Assembly: GCA_016234705.1 (NCBI GenBank)
Contig: JACRAS010000074.1
Location: 1 to 64,000, forward strand
DNA from: Betaproteobacteria bacterium
GTDB lineage: Bacteria; Pseudomonadota; Gammaproteobacteria; Burkholderiales; SG8-39
Direction of reading: 5' to 3'
Length of the DNA: 64,000 nucleotides
Below are positions 15,810-25,238 of the stretch, in pieces (the first letter of the stretch is position 1; every line of letters starts with the position of its first letter). A model generated the notes under the pieces. The model did no database searches and was not told where the DNA came from. It saw nothing but the letters and a program-made list of their open reading frames with translations. The translations under genes and the position numbers were made by a program.

Positions 15810-17878
15810 GCAACTGGTTGATAGGCGTTGACACCGGCGGGACATTTACCGACCTGGTCGCGTTCGAGGCGCAGACCGGCGAGGTCCGGGTCGCGAAAGT
15901 CCCCTCCGTCCCGCGGGACCCTTCGACGGCGGTGAGCAACGCGTTCGCCGAGCTATTCGACACCGGCGTCGCGCCGACCGAGGTGCGTTTCCTGGCGCAC
16001 GGCACCACCGTGGGCACCAACGCGCTGCTCGAGCAAAAGGGCGTGCGCGCGGGCTTGCTCATCACCAGGGGATTTCGCGCGGTCTACGAAGCGCGCAGCT
16101 GGTCGCGTCCGGTGGGCGCCGACCTAGTCGACACGTTCTACCAGAAACCGCCGCTGCTGGCGCCGCAAAAATGGACTTGCGAAATCACCGAGCGCGTGAA
16201 TTACGCGGGCGAGGTGCTCACGGCGCTGGACGAGGACTCTGTGCGCAGCGCCGCGCGGCTGCTGAAATCGCGGGGTGTGGACTCGATCGCCGTCTGTTAT
16301 CTCTTCAGCTTCCTGAACCCGGCGCATGAAGAGCGCACCGCGGCGATCATTGCGGAAGAAGCGCCGGAGGTCCGCGTGTCGCTGTCCTCGCGCGTGCTGC
16401 CGGTGATCCGGGAGTATCCGCGGCTGTCGACGACCGTGGTGGACGCCTACGTCGGCCCGATCATCGAGCGCTATCTGCTGCGTCTGGTTGAGCGCTTGCA
16501 GGGCATCGGCGTGGGCACGCCCCAGGCGTATCTGATGCAGTCCAACGGCGGGCTCATGCGCATGACGGTCGGCGCGCGCTACCCGAACCAGACGCTGCTC
16601 TCGGGCCCGGCCGGCGGCGTCGTTGCCGGCATCGATCTTGCGGCGCGCACCTGCTCGTCGCACATCGTAACTTTTGACATGGGAGGCACCAGCACCGACA
16701 TCTGCGTGATCGTCGATGGGCGCGCCGAAGAGACCAGTGAATCGCGGCTGGGCGGGCAGGACGTGGGCACGCCGGCGCTGCAGATCCGCACCCTGGGCGC
16801 AGGCGGCGGCGCGATCGCTTCGGTCGGACGCGACGGTCTGCTCAAGGTCGGACCCGACAGCGCCGGTGCCCTGCCCGGCCCTGCGTGCTATGGGCGCGGC
16901 GGCGAGCTTCCCACGGTTACCGACGCCAATCTGTTGCTGGGCGTCTTCGGCACGGACAGTCTGCTGGGCGCCCGCATGACCCTTGATCGGGAGCGCGCCG
17001 AGCGCGCCGTTCGAACGCTTGCGCAGCGATTGAACTTGAGCCTGACCGAGGCCGCGGCGGGCATCGTCAGGATCGTCAACAACAACATGGCGATCGCCCT
17101 GCGGCTGACGCTGCAGGAGCAAGGGCACGATCCGCGGCGTTTCGCGCTGGTCGCCTACGGCGGGGGCGGGCCGATTCATGCGCCGCAGATCGCCGGCGAG
17201 CTGCGCATTCCGCGCGTGCTCGTTCCGCTGCGCCCGGGCCTGTACAGCGCGATGGGCCTGCTGCAAACGCAGGTACGGCATCGCTACCTCAAGTCCTCCA
17301 TCGGGGTGCTGTCGAGATTTCCGGTCGAGCGGATGAACCGGATCTTCGCCGATCTGCTCGAACAGGCGCGCGAGGACCTGCGCGCCGAGGATTTCCAGGA
17401 AAGCGAGGCCGTCATCACGCGCCAGGTCGATCTGCGCTATCTGCACCAGGGCTACCAGTTGACGGTCGACAGCCCGGCGCTGGAAATCGCGGCGAGCGAC
17501 CTGGGGGAACTGAAGCGCGCGTTCGACGCGCTGCATCTGCGCCTATACGGCCAGAACGCCGAGGGCGAAGAGGCCGAAGTCGTGACCTTCCGGCTGGCGG
17601 TCGAGCTAGCCGTGCCCAAGCTGCAAGTCCGCGAGATTGCGACCGGCAACGGCGATCCGGAGCGCGCGCGCAAGGGGACCCGCTCGCTGTACGAACACGG
17701 CTCGAAGCGCTTCTTTGATGCGCACGTCTATCAGCGGGAGAAGCTGCTCGCGGGCGACCGCATTGCGGGGCCGGCCATCGTGGAGCAATTCGACGCGACG
17801 AGCGTGCTCGCCGCCGGGCAGAAGGCGCAAGTAGATGGGTTCGGCAATCTGGTGATCGATACAAGGACATCGCAATGA
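15806..17878 (+). CDS. hyuA: Hydantoinase/oxoprolinase subunit A (HyuA-like)
   Basis: A 690-residue ATP-dependent amidohydrolase subunit of the N-methylhydantoinase/5-oxoprolinase/acetone carboxylase superfamily. The N-terminal actin-like domain begins IGVDTGGTFTDLV. The central domain has HGTTVGTNALLE, and a second phosphate-loop motif reads TFDMGGTSTDICVI. Further family strings are GAGGGAIA and YGGGGPIHAPQIA. The GTG at 15806 overlaps the permease stop. Partner hyuB follows with an ATGA overlap. The substrate is a cyclic or activated amide; 5-oxoproline, hydantoins and related lactams are the family's options. The co-encoded importer would supply it. Acetone carboxylase is less likely because no gamma subunit is present. 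Confidence 0.9.
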   Translation: MSNWLIGVDTGGTFTDLVAFEAQTGEVRVAKVPSVPRDPSTAVSNAFAELFDTGVAPTEVRFLAHGTTVGTNALLEQKGVRAGLLITRGFRAVYEARSWSRPVGADLVDTFYQKPPLLAPQKWTCEITERVNYAGEVLTALDEDSVRSAARLLKSRGVDSIAVCYLFSFLNPAHEERTAAIIAEEAPEVRVSLSSRVLPVIREYPRLSTTVVDAYVGPIIERYLLRLVERLQGIGVGTPQAYLMQSNGGLMRMTVGARYPNQTLLSGPAGGVVAGIDLAARTCSSHIVTFDMGGTSTDICVIVDGRAEETSESRLGGQDVGTPALQIRTLGAGGGAIASVGRDGLLKVGPDSAGALPGPACYGRGGELPTVTDANLLLGVFGTDSLLGARMTLDRERAERAVRTLAQRLNLSLTEAAAGIVRIVNNNMAIALRLTLQEQGHDPRRFALVAYGGGGPIHAPQIAGELRIPRVLVPLRPGLYSAMGLLQTQVRHRYLKSSIGVLSRFPVERMNRIFADLLEQAREDLRAEDFQESEAVITRQVDLRYLHQGYQLTVDSPALEIAASDLGELKRAFDALHLRLYGQNAEGEEAEVVTFRLAVELAVPKLQVREIATGNGDPERARKGTRSLYEHGSKRFFDAHVYQREKLLAGDRIAGPAIVEQFDATSVLAAGQKAQVDGFGNLVIDTRTSQ

Positions 17879-19596
17879 AGCTCGATCCGATAACGATGGA
17901 AGTGGTGATCAACCGCCTGCGGGAGGTCGCGGCAACGATGGAGCACGCTCTCTATCACACGGGTTACTCGCCGATCCTGCGCGAATCGCAGGACGGCACC
18001 GCGGGCATCACCGGCGCCGAAGGCCGCGCGGTCATCGTCAGCGGCGGCCTGCAGTACCATTCGCTGCCCTACTACCACGCGGTGCAAAGCGTGCATGCAC
18101 GCTTCGGCGAATCGATTCGTGCCGGCGACAGCTTCATCGTCAACGACCCGTACAAGGGCGGTAACCCGCATGTTCCCGACATGGTCGCGGTGACGCCGGT
18201 GTTCTTCGACGGGCGCATCATCGCGCACACGGTGAGCGTCGCGCACAAGAGCGACATGGGCGGCATCGTTCCCGGCTCTTCGGGCGCGGCCTCGCGCGAG
18301 ATCTACCACGACGGACTGCTGCTGCCGCCGCTTCGATACCAAACCCCCGAGGGCGTGAACGAGAGCGTCGAGGACATCATCCGTAACAACAGCCGCGTGC
18401 CCGATATCGTCATCGGCGACCTGCGCGGGCAGGTGGGCTGCACCCGGCTTGGCGCGACCCGCCTGCAGGCCCTGGCAGAGGAGTATGGCGTGGACACGGT
18501 CTGCGCGACCATGAGCGAATGGCTCGCCATCACGGGGCGGCGTCTGCGACGGGAATTCGCGGGCTGGGGCGACGGCACGGCCGAAGCCGAGGGTTTTCTC
18601 GATCACGACGGGGCGGATATCGCGACGCCGGTACGCATCCACGTGCGCGCGACCAAGCGCGGAGATACGCTGGTGCTCGACTTCTCCGGCTCCGGCCCGC
18701 AGACGCGGGGACCGGTAAACGTGTTGGCGCCGACGGCGCAAGCCTGCGCGCTGCTGGCGGTCATCGCCGCGACCGATCCGGACATCCCGATGAACGCGGG
18801 CCTGCTCGACGCGGTGGAGTTCGTGATGCCGCCGGGAACGGTCGTGAGCCCGCGTCACCCGGCAACGATGAACCACTATTTTCCAAGCGCGCACCTCACT
18901 TATAACTGCGTGCTCTCGGCGCTCGGGAAGCTGCATTTCGAGCGGGCGGTCGCGCCTTCGGGCCTGGGCACGGGTGGGCTCGCGATCGGTTATGCCCAGT
19001 CGCGCAGCGGCAAGCGCGCAGTGCAGTACGAGCTGATGGTGACCGCGCTCGGCGGCACCAGCAGCCGGGACGGCGCGTCTATCGTTCTGCCGATGAACCA
19101 CTTCACCCCCAGCACGCCGGTGGAGATCCTCGAAACCGAGTATCCGGTGATGGTGCGGCGCTACGACCTGTGGCGCGATTCGGCGGGCGCCGGCGAGTTC
19201 CGCGGCGGCATCGGCCACGTGCGCGAGTACCAACTGCTCACCGACTGCATGCTCACGGCGCGCACTTCGAATCACAAGTTCGGCGCCTGGGGATTGCTCG
19301 GCGGCAAGGGCCCGCCTACGTCGCACACCTATATCGAACGCGACGACACCGGGTGCGAGGAACTCGGACCGCTGGCGCAGCGCGAGGCGAGGCTCGGTAG
19401 CGTGCTGCGCCTGGAGCAAAGCGGCGGAGCGGGGTACGGCCCTCCGCTCAAGCGCCAGATCGAGCGGGTCCTGGAGGACGTCTTGAACGGCTACGTCTCG
19501 ACCGAGGCGGCACGCGGAGACTACGGTGTCTGCATCGATCCCGGCACGTTGCAAGTGGATGCGGCGAAGACCCAAGCGCTGCGCAAGCCTGCGTGA
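17875..19596 (+). CDS. hyuB: Hydantoinase/oxoprolinase subunit B (HyuB-like)
   Basis: A 573-residue HyuB-family subunit that works with HyuA in ATP-driven opening of a cyclic amide. Typical strings are MEHALYHTGYSPILRESQDG, AGDSFIVNDPYKGGNPHVPD and the metal-region histidines in HTVSVAHKSDMGG. The C-terminal part has GAGEFRGGIGHVREY. Its ATG overlaps the hyuA stop by four bases. Full length for the family. Confidence 0.9.
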   Translation: MKLDPITMEVVINRLREVAATMEHALYHTGYSPILRESQDGTAGITGAEGRAVIVSGGLQYHSLPYYHAVQSVHARFGESIRAGDSFIVNDPYKGGNPHVPDMVAVTPVFFDGRIIAHTVSVAHKSDMGGIVPGSSGAASREIYHDGLLLPPLRYQTPEGVNESVEDIIRNNSRVPDIVIGDLRGQVGCTRLGATRLQALAEEYGVDTVCATMSEWLAITGRRLRREFAGWGDGTAEAEGFLDHDGADIATPVRIHVRATKRGDTLVLDFSGSGPQTRGPVNVLAPTAQACALLAVIAATDPDIPMNAGLLDAVEFVMPPGTVVSPRHPATMNHYFPSAHLTYNCVLSALGKLHFERAVAPSGLGTGGLAIGYAQSRSGKRAVQYELMVTALGGTSSRDGASIVLPMNHFTPSTPVEILETEYPVMVRRYDLWRDSAGAGEFRGGIGHVREYQLLTDCMLTARTSNHKFGAWGLLGGKGPPTSHTYIERDDTGCEELGPLAQREARLGSVLRLEQSGGAGYGPPLKRQIERVLEDVLNGYVSTEAARGDYGVCIDPGTLQVDAAKTQALRKPA

Positions 19597-19647
19597 AATC
19601 GCAGGTGGGCTGCGTCGATCGGCACATTATCGAGAGAGGGAGACAGC

Positions 19648-20424
19648 ATGACAATGGCGAAAACCAGATTCGACCTCACCGGCCGGGTCGTCATCGTGAC
19701 CGGCGGCGGCTCGGGCATCGGCAAGGTGTATTCGACGCGGCTCGCCGAAGCGGGCGCTCGCGTGCTGATCGCCGACCTCAAGCGCGAGGATTCGGAGCGC
19801 ACTGCGGCAGCGCTTGCCGGCGCGCCCGGCGAAGCGCTGGCGGTTGCGACCGATGTCTCGGATGAAGCCGCAACGATGCGCATGGCCGAGGCGGCGGTGA
19901 ACAAATGGGGAAGGATCGACGGCCTGGTCAACAACGCGGGGCTGATGAGCACCCTGACGCGGCGGCCGTGGCACGAAATTCCCGTTGCCGAGTGGGACCG
20001 GGTGATGGAAGTGAACCTGCGCGGAATGTTCCTGTGCTGCCGCGCCGTTTACGGCCAGATGAAAAAGCAGCGCTCGGGTTCGATCGTCAACATTTCCTCG
20101 CAGAGCGTGCTCGAGGGCACGCCCAAACGCCTGCATTACAGAACGTCCAAGGCGGGCGTCATCGGGCTCACACGCGTGCTGGCGCGCGAGGTCGGAGCGG
20201 ACGGCATCCGGGTGAACACCATTACGCCGGGGCTCACGCTCTCCGACACCCAGGTCGCCTCCTCTGATCCGGCCCACCTCGCCGACACGGCGAAGGGCCG
20301 GGCGCTCGAGCGCCCCCAGGTGCCCGACGACCTGGTCGGCGCGGTGATGTTCCTTTTGTCGGACGCCTCCGCGTTCATCACCGGGCAATTGCTCAATGTC
20401 GACGGCGGCAAGTCGATGCACTGA
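19648..20424 (+). CDS. SDR-family NAD(P)-dependent oxidoreductase
   Basis: A 258-residue classical short-chain dehydrogenase. It has the cofactor motif TGGGSGIG, an NNAG motif, serine in NISSQS, and catalytic tyrosine/lysine in HYRTSKAG. The C-terminal FITGQLLNVDGG is typical of FabG-like enzymes. The ATG at 19648 is preceded by GAGAGGGAGA. Being 51 bases after hyuB, it probably acts on a product of the Hyu reaction together with the following aldehyde dehydrogenase, oxidising an alcohol to an aldehyde. This pathway is inference. Confidence 0.88.
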   Translation: MTMAKTRFDLTGRVVIVTGGGSGIGKVYSTRLAEAGARVLIADLKREDSERTAAALAGAPGEALAVATDVSDEAATMRMAEAAVNKWGRIDGLVNNAGLMSTLTRRPWHEIPVAEWDRVMEVNLRGMFLCCRAVYGQMKKQRSGSIVNISSQSVLEGTPKRLHYRTSKAGVIGLTRVLAREVGADGIRVNTITPGLTLSDTQVASSDPAHLADTAKGRALERPQVPDDLVGAVMFLLSDASAFITGQLLNVDGGKSMH

Positions 20425-20582
20425 TCGCGGCGCGCGAGCCGGATGGTTGCGCCCACCCCCTTTCACGCCTATCCGCGTGAAATAAAATTTCCACGTTAAC
20501 CGGGTTTTGCAAAAGCCTCCTATGTGACTTTGACGGAAGCGTGCATTCGAGGTACGCTCCGTTTTTCAAGTGAAGGATACCG

Positions 20583-22067
20583 ATGGGCCATCCGCGCGAA
20601 ACTGCAAGCCTTCGGTCGCAGTTGGATCCGATCCTGCCGCGGCATCGCGATCTGTACTACGGCGGCGAATGGCGCGCGCCGCGAGGCGGCCACCGCGATA
20701 CGCTGTGCCCCGCCACGGGCGAAACCCTCGGCCCGGCGGCCGAGGCGAGCGCCGCCGACGTCGCCGCCGCGGTCGGCTCGGCGCACCGGGCCTTCAAGGA
20801 TTGGCGCCGGGTCAAGCCGCTCGAGCGCGCCGCGATGCTCAAGCGCCTCGCCGAATCGCTGCGGGCAAATGTCGGCGATCTCGCCATGCTGGATGCCGCC
20901 AATTGCGGCAACCCGATCCAGAAGGCGCAGCGCGATGCGCTGGTCGCCGCATCGCAGATCGATTTCTACGCCGGACTCGTCACCGAAATGAAAGGCGAGA
21001 CCATTCCCATGGGCGAAGGCGTCGTGAATCTGTCGGTGCGCGAGCCGTACGGCGTGTGCGCTCGCATCGTCGCCTACAACCACCCGATCCAGTTCACCGC
21101 CGGCAAGATCGCCGCGCCGCTGGCTGCCGGCAACACAATAATCATGAAGCCGCCGTATCAGGCGCCGCTGTCGGCCTTTCGATTGATGGAGATCGTGGAC
21201 GGCATCCTGCCGCCCGGCGTGCTCAACATCGTGACGGGCGGACGCGAGTGCGGCGAGGCACTGGTCACCCATCCTCTCGTTCCCCGGGTGTCGCTCGTCG
21301 GCAGCGTGCCCACCGGCCGTGCCATCATGAAGGCAGGCGCGGACCGCCTGAAGCACGTCACCCTGGAGCTCGGCGGCAAGAACGCCTGCATCATCTACCC
21401 GGATGCCGAGATCGATAAGGCCATCGCCGGGGCCGTCAACGGCATGAACTTCCCCTGGTGCGGCCAGTCCTGCGGTTCCACCTCGCGGCTGTTCATCCAT
21501 GAATCCGTCTACGACAAGGTACTTGCGGGTGTCCTCGACGCGACAAGGCACTTCAAGCCGGGAATTCCGACCGACATGAAAACCACCATGGGTGCGATCG
21601 TTTCCCTGGCCCAGTTCGACAAGGTTATGGGCTATATAGAGATCGGCAAGAGCGAGGGCGCGCGGCTCGCCTGCGGCGGAAAGCGGCCGGAAGATCCGCT
21701 GCTCTCGAACGGCTGGTTCGTCGAGCCGACGGTGTTCACCGAGGTCGAGCAGACAATGCGCATCGCCAACGAGGAGATATTCGGCCCCGTGCTCTCGGTC
21801 ATCAGGTGGCGCGATGAGGAGGCGATGTTCGAGCAGGTCAACGCGGTCGAATACGGACTCACCTGCTCAATATGGACTACAGGTCTCGCGAACGCTCACC
21901 GCGCGGCCTCTCGGGTCGAGGCCGGATACATCTGGGTGAACCATTCCAGCCAGCACTTTCCCGGCGCGAGTTTCGGCGGCTACAAACAGTCCGGCATCGG
22001 CCGCGAGGAAGGTGCCGATGAGTTGCTCAGTTACACCCAGGTCAAGAACATCAATATCACGCTCTGA
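20583..22067 (+). CDS. Aldehyde dehydrogenase (NAD(P)+)
   Basis: A 494-residue ALDH-superfamily enzyme oxidising an aldehyde to its acid. It has the catalytic glutamate in TLELGGKNA, nucleophilic cysteine in GQSCGSTSR, and the EEIFGPVLSV and GGYKQSGIGRE motifs. It is closest in style to betaine- or hydroxymuconic-semialdehyde dehydrogenases. The ATG at 20583 opens GHPRETASL. A single CACGTTAAC half-palindrome lies in the 158-base gap after the SDR gene, so a separate promoter is possible. It probably ends the catabolic run. Confidence 0.92.
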   Translation: MGHPRETASLRSQLDPILPRHRDLYYGGEWRAPRGGHRDTLCPATGETLGPAAEASAADVAAAVGSAHRAFKDWRRVKPLERAAMLKRLAESLRANVGDLAMLDAANCGNPIQKAQRDALVAASQIDFYAGLVTEMKGETIPMGEGVVNLSVREPYGVCARIVAYNHPIQFTAGKIAAPLAAGNTIIMKPPYQAPLSAFRLMEIVDGILPPGVLNIVTGGRECGEALVTHPLVPRVSLVGSVPTGRAIMKAGADRLKHVTLELGGKNACIIYPDAEIDKAIAGAVNGMNFPWCGQSCGSTSRLFIHESVYDKVLAGVLDATRHFKPGIPTDMKTTMGAIVSLAQFDKVMGYIEIGKSEGARLACGGKRPEDPLLSNGWFVEPTVFTEVEQTMRIANEEIFGPVLSVIRWRDEEAMFEQVNAVEYGLTCSIWTTGLANAHRAASRVEAGYIWVNHSSQHFPGASFGGYKQSGIGREEGADELLSYTQVKNINITL

Positions 22068-22210
22068 GCGTACCGGCTCTAATCGGCCTGGATACCTGCC
22101 TGGCGAATGAGGGGAGCCCAAAGTCGCTTCCGCTTCATCGATTGTGTCGCGGCTAATTTAACCTGTTTGGTTCCGGCTTGTCCGGCTTAGGGATTAAAAT
22201 AGGGTCAACC

Positions 22211-23116
22211 ATGGATGAGCTCGATTTTTCGGCCAAACCTGCGCCCCGCCCCGAGGCGGTCGCACGCGCCACCGCCCAGGTCGCCGCGCAGAGCCCGCTG
22301 TACCAGCCCGCCGTCGCGCTGGAATTCTTCCGCTCCGCCGGAACTATCGAAGACAAACCCGCCGGCAAGCCCATCTTCTCTGAAAGCGAGAAAGCCGGGG
22401 GATTATTCTCCAAGAACGCGCGCATGTACCTGCTGCTTGAGGGCGAAATCGGGCTGATGATCCAGAATAAATTTTTCGGGGTGGTGAAACCGGGCCATAT
22501 ATTCGGCGAACTCGCGGTGATCGGCGGGTTGTCCAGAAGCGCGACAGCGATGGCCAAAATCAACTGCCGCGTGCTGTCACTGGACGAAAAGCAATTTCAC
22601 ACCGCGCTGGAAAAGAAGCCCGAATTCGCGCTGATGCTGATGAGTACCATGGTGCAGCGCCTGCGCGAGAGCATCGCCAAGCTGGGTACTGCCCGCCCGG
22701 CGACCGCTCCCGCCGAGCGCAGCGACATCCTCGACCGCAAGACGCTCGCCGGTTTGCGCAGCGAACTCGCCGCGCAAGAGCCCGCCAGCTTCCCGGCAGG
22801 CAAGGTGATCATGAGCGCAGGCGCGGTCGGCGCGTTCATGTATGTCGTGTTGGAGGGCCGCGTCGCCATCTCGGTGGGCGACAGCGTGGTTGAACGCGTC
22901 GGGCCCGGCGGTATATTCGGCGAGATGGCGCTGGTCGACCGCTCCGCGCGCGCGGCCTCGGCGACCGCGGAAACCGACTGCAGACTGCTGGCGATCAACC
23001 GCAACGACTTCATCAACCTGGTCAAGGTCAAGCCCGCGTTCGGCGCCTCGCTGCTGAAATCGATCGCGGTGCGCATGCAGCAGCTCGCGCTGCAGGTTGC
23101 GCAGTTGCAGGCCTGA
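22211..23116 (+). CDS. Protein with two cyclic-nucleotide-binding domains
   Basis: A 301-residue protein with two CAP_ED-type domains. One is at about residues 40-150 (LLLEGEIGLMIQNK, GHIFGELAVIGGLSRSATAMA). The second is at about 175-295 (VVLEGRVAISVGDSV, GGIFGEMALVDRSARAAS). I see no HTH or catalytic domain, so it is not a Crp-type regulator. It may sense cyclic nucleotides or signal through partners. The ATG at 22211 is preferred to a TTG at 22178. In neither domain is the full R-binding phosphate cassette (FGE.AL....RSA) altered. Confidence 0.85.
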   Translation: MDELDFSAKPAPRPEAVARATAQVAAQSPLYQPAVALEFFRSAGTIEDKPAGKPIFSESEKAGGLFSKNARMYLLLEGEIGLMIQNKFFGVVKPGHIFGELAVIGGLSRSATAMAKINCRVLSLDEKQFHTALEKKPEFALMLMSTMVQRLRESIAKLGTARPATAPAERSDILDRKTLAGLRSELAAQEPASFPAGKVIMSAGAVGAFMYVVLEGRVAISVGDSVVERVGPGGIFGEMALVDRSARAASATAETDCRLLAINRNDFINLVKVKPAFGASLLKSIAVRMQQLALQVAQLQA

Positions 23117-23264
23117 GCGGCCGGGGCGCATCCGCGCGAAATGCAGGAGCGCCCGCGCCCTTCACCGGGGCACCGGTCTCAGCCTAGCGTGTTCGGCGCG
23201 ACGTCGACGCGCACGGTTGCGCGGTTGAAGGCGGCGAACACGGCGCGGATCGAACGATGTGCCC

Positions 23265-24461
23265 TCAGGCCGTTTGCGGGCTATGCCCCGCGGAAGCCTT
23301 GCGGATGCTTTGTTCGTCGGGCAATTGCCAGGTAATCAACAGCGAGCAGATGGCCACGGCCCCCAGTACCAGCAGGGCAAAGCCGAAGCCGGCCGCCTTG
23401 ACCGCCGGCCCGAGTGCCCAGACGGCCATCGAACTCACGCCGAAGGAAACAGCCAGACGCATCCCGCTCACGCGGGAGCGGATGCTGTCATCGACAAAGC
23501 GCGCAATAATGGCGTCGGTGAACGGAATCGAGCCGAACACCAGCGCCATGAAGACGATCATCGCCAGATACAGCGTCCAGCCCTGGCTGAACGCGGCCAG
23601 CAGGAAGACGGGGCCCTGACAGGCGATAATGGCCAGCATCACGTTGCGAATCGGAAATCGATCGATCAGGCGCCCCACCGCCAATTGGGACAGCGACGAG
23701 AGCCCGTAGACGAGCGCGAGCAGCGTCCCGAGCAAGGCCGGCTGTTCCACCAGAATCGGCAAGCGCGCTTTCAGCAACTCGCCGTTGCCGTTGGTGGTGA
23801 AATTGAACAGGATGCTGCTGGTGATGGCGAGCATGGTCATCACCAGGAAGACCCTGTTTCGGGTGGCCGGAGGCAGTGCAATCTGCCTGACGCTTCGTTT
23901 CGCCGGCGCGCCGTCCTCGACCGGGGCGAACTTCATGAACAACAGGCCGCAGGCAATCGATATCACGCCCGGCACGATGAAAGCGGTCCTCCAGTCGGCA
24001 TACTGAATCAAAAAGCCCGTCGATATGGCGGCCGCGGCGATGCCCAGATTGCCTGCCATGCCGTTGATGCCTATGGTGATGCCCGGCTTACTCGCATGGC
24101 GCAGCAACATCGGGATACCCACCGGGTGGTAAATCGAGGAAAAAGCGCCCATAACGCTCAGCGCCAGCGCCAACTCCCAAACGTTCTGGGTGAGGGCAAT
24201 CAGCAGGGCCGAGCCGCCCATGCCGAAGAAATATACGAGCATCATCGCGCGCCGGCTCCACAGGTCCCCCAGCCGCCCCGCCGGGAACGATCCGATGCCG
24301 AACATGACAAAGGCGCCGGTGGTGTAGGGCATGAGATCTTCCCAGCGCCCGACGCCGAATTCGCGGGCGATAGTTGCCACCGCTGTCGCGAACACGAGCA
24401 GCATCAGATGATCGAGCGCATGGGCGAAGTTTAGCAGCAGCGAGGTGATGCGCCAGGCCAT
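23265..24461 (-). CDS. MFS transporter
   Basis: A 398-residue major facilitator with about 12 membrane helices. The loop motif between helices 2 and 3 reads GRLGDLWSRRAMM, repeated in the second half as GRLIDRFPIRNVML. Periplasmic/cytoplasmic loops are short, with a basic central loop (GAPAKRSVRQIALPP). The substrate is unknown. The ATG at 24461 is chosen over a GTG one codon upstream. Confidence 0.88.
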   Translation of the reverse strand: MAWRITSLLLNFAHALDHLMLLVFATAVATIAREFGVGRWEDLMPYTTGAFVMFGIGSFPAGRLGDLWSRRAMMLVYFFGMGGSALLIALTQNVWELALALSVMGAFSSIYHPVGIPMLLRHASKPGITIGINGMAGNLGIAAAAISTGFLIQYADWRTAFIVPGVISIACGLLFMKFAPVEDGAPAKRSVRQIALPPATRNRVFLVMTMLAITSSILFNFTTNGNGELLKARLPILVEQPALLGTLLALVYGLSSLSQLAVGRLIDRFPIRNVMLAIIACQGPVFLLAAFSQGWTLYLAMIVFMALVFGSIPFTDAIIARFVDDSIRSRVSGMRLAVSFGVSSMAVWALGPAVKAAGFGFALLVLGAVAICSLLITWQLPDEQSIRKASAGHSPQTA

Positions 24462-24550
24462 CACGGATTCCGGGGGTTCGAAAGCGGCAGTTTAACCCGG
24501 AACAACGAGTAGTTCCCGCGCATGGGGAGCGGCCGCCATCCGCCGGCCGC

Positions 24551-24575
24551 TTACACATTGTATCCGGCCGTGTAA
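24551..24575. promoter_or_regulatory. Inverted repeat between MFS gene and msrB
   Basis: TTACAC at 24551-24556 and GTGTAA at 24570-24575 form a spaced inverted repeat in the divergent 270-base gap between the MFS gene and msrB. It could be an operator. No other clear signal is visible in this gap. Confidence 0.35.
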
Positions 24576-24731
24576 CCATTCGCCATTTGCCGGCGAACTA
24601 CCTCTCAGAGCGCATCAAATGCATCGTTCGCGGCGCGCTGGACGCGCCCGCTGTATCCATCTTCGTCGGCGCCAGGGCCAGCGATGCGGATGGCGTAGCG
24701 TCTCGCGGCCCCTTTTTTTGCGGAGAATGTC

Positions 24732-25238
24732 ATGGATCGTCGCCAATCACTGAAATGGCTGTTCGGCTTATCAGCACTACCATTGACCAACGCAGGCTCC
24801 GCCTGGGCGAAGAACAGTCCCGGCTCGCGCTTACTTAAGTCAAAATCCGATTGGGCTGCCCTGCTGCCGCCCCCGGCTTATCGGGTGTTGTTCGAGGAAG
24901 ACACGGAACGCGCAGGCACAAGCCCCCTGAACCGGGAGAAACGCGATGGAAGTTTCGTCTGCGCCGCTTGTTACCTCCCCTTGTTCGACAGCACCAAGAA
25001 ATACGAGAGCGGCACCGGCTGGCCAAGTTTCTGGCAGCCATTGCCCGAAGCCGTCGGCACCAAGACCGATTTCAAAATCCTCTATCCGCGCACGGAATAT
25101 CACTGCGCTCGTTGCGGCGGACATCAGGGCCATATCTTCGATGATGGCCCGCAGCCGACCGGCAAGCGCTACTGCAACAACGGCGTTGCGCTGAAATTCG
25201 TGCCCCGCGGCGACAAGCTGCCGGAGCTGCGGACATGA
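24732..25238 (+). CDS. msrB: Exported peptide-methionine (R)-S-oxide reductase MsrB
   Basis: A 168-residue MsrB that reduces the R-epimer of methionine sulfoxide in proteins. The N-terminus DRRQSLKWLFGLSALPL has a twin-arginine-like motif and hydrophobic stretch, so export is predicted. It has zinc cysteines C77/C80 (CAAC) and C125/C128 (CARC) and the catalytic cysteine C148 in RYCNNGVALKF. The stop overlaps the msrA start (ATGA). It forms the head of a five-gene set (msrB, msrA, DUF1223, cytochrome b, molybdopterin enzyme). Confidence 0.93.
   Translation: MDRRQSLKWLFGLSALPLTNAGSAWAKNSPGSRLLKSKSDWAALLPPPAYRVLFEEDTERAGTSPLNREKRDGSFVCAACYLPLFDSTKKYESGTGWPSFWQPLPEAVGTKTDFKILYPRTEYHCARCGGHQGHIFDDGPQPTGKRYCNNGVALKFVPRGDKLPELRT

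Noticed and set aside
16124-19575. Long minus-strand frames (470 and 614 codons) opposite hyuA and hyuB
   Set aside because: Shadows of HyuA/HyuB, which show family motifs in the plus frame; no ribosome-binding site or recognisable domain on the minus strand.
15806-19596. HyuA/HyuB read as acetone carboxylase subunits
   Set aside because: The superfamily is shared, but there is no gamma subunit and an amide-type importer is present, so hydantoinase/oxoprolinase is more likely.
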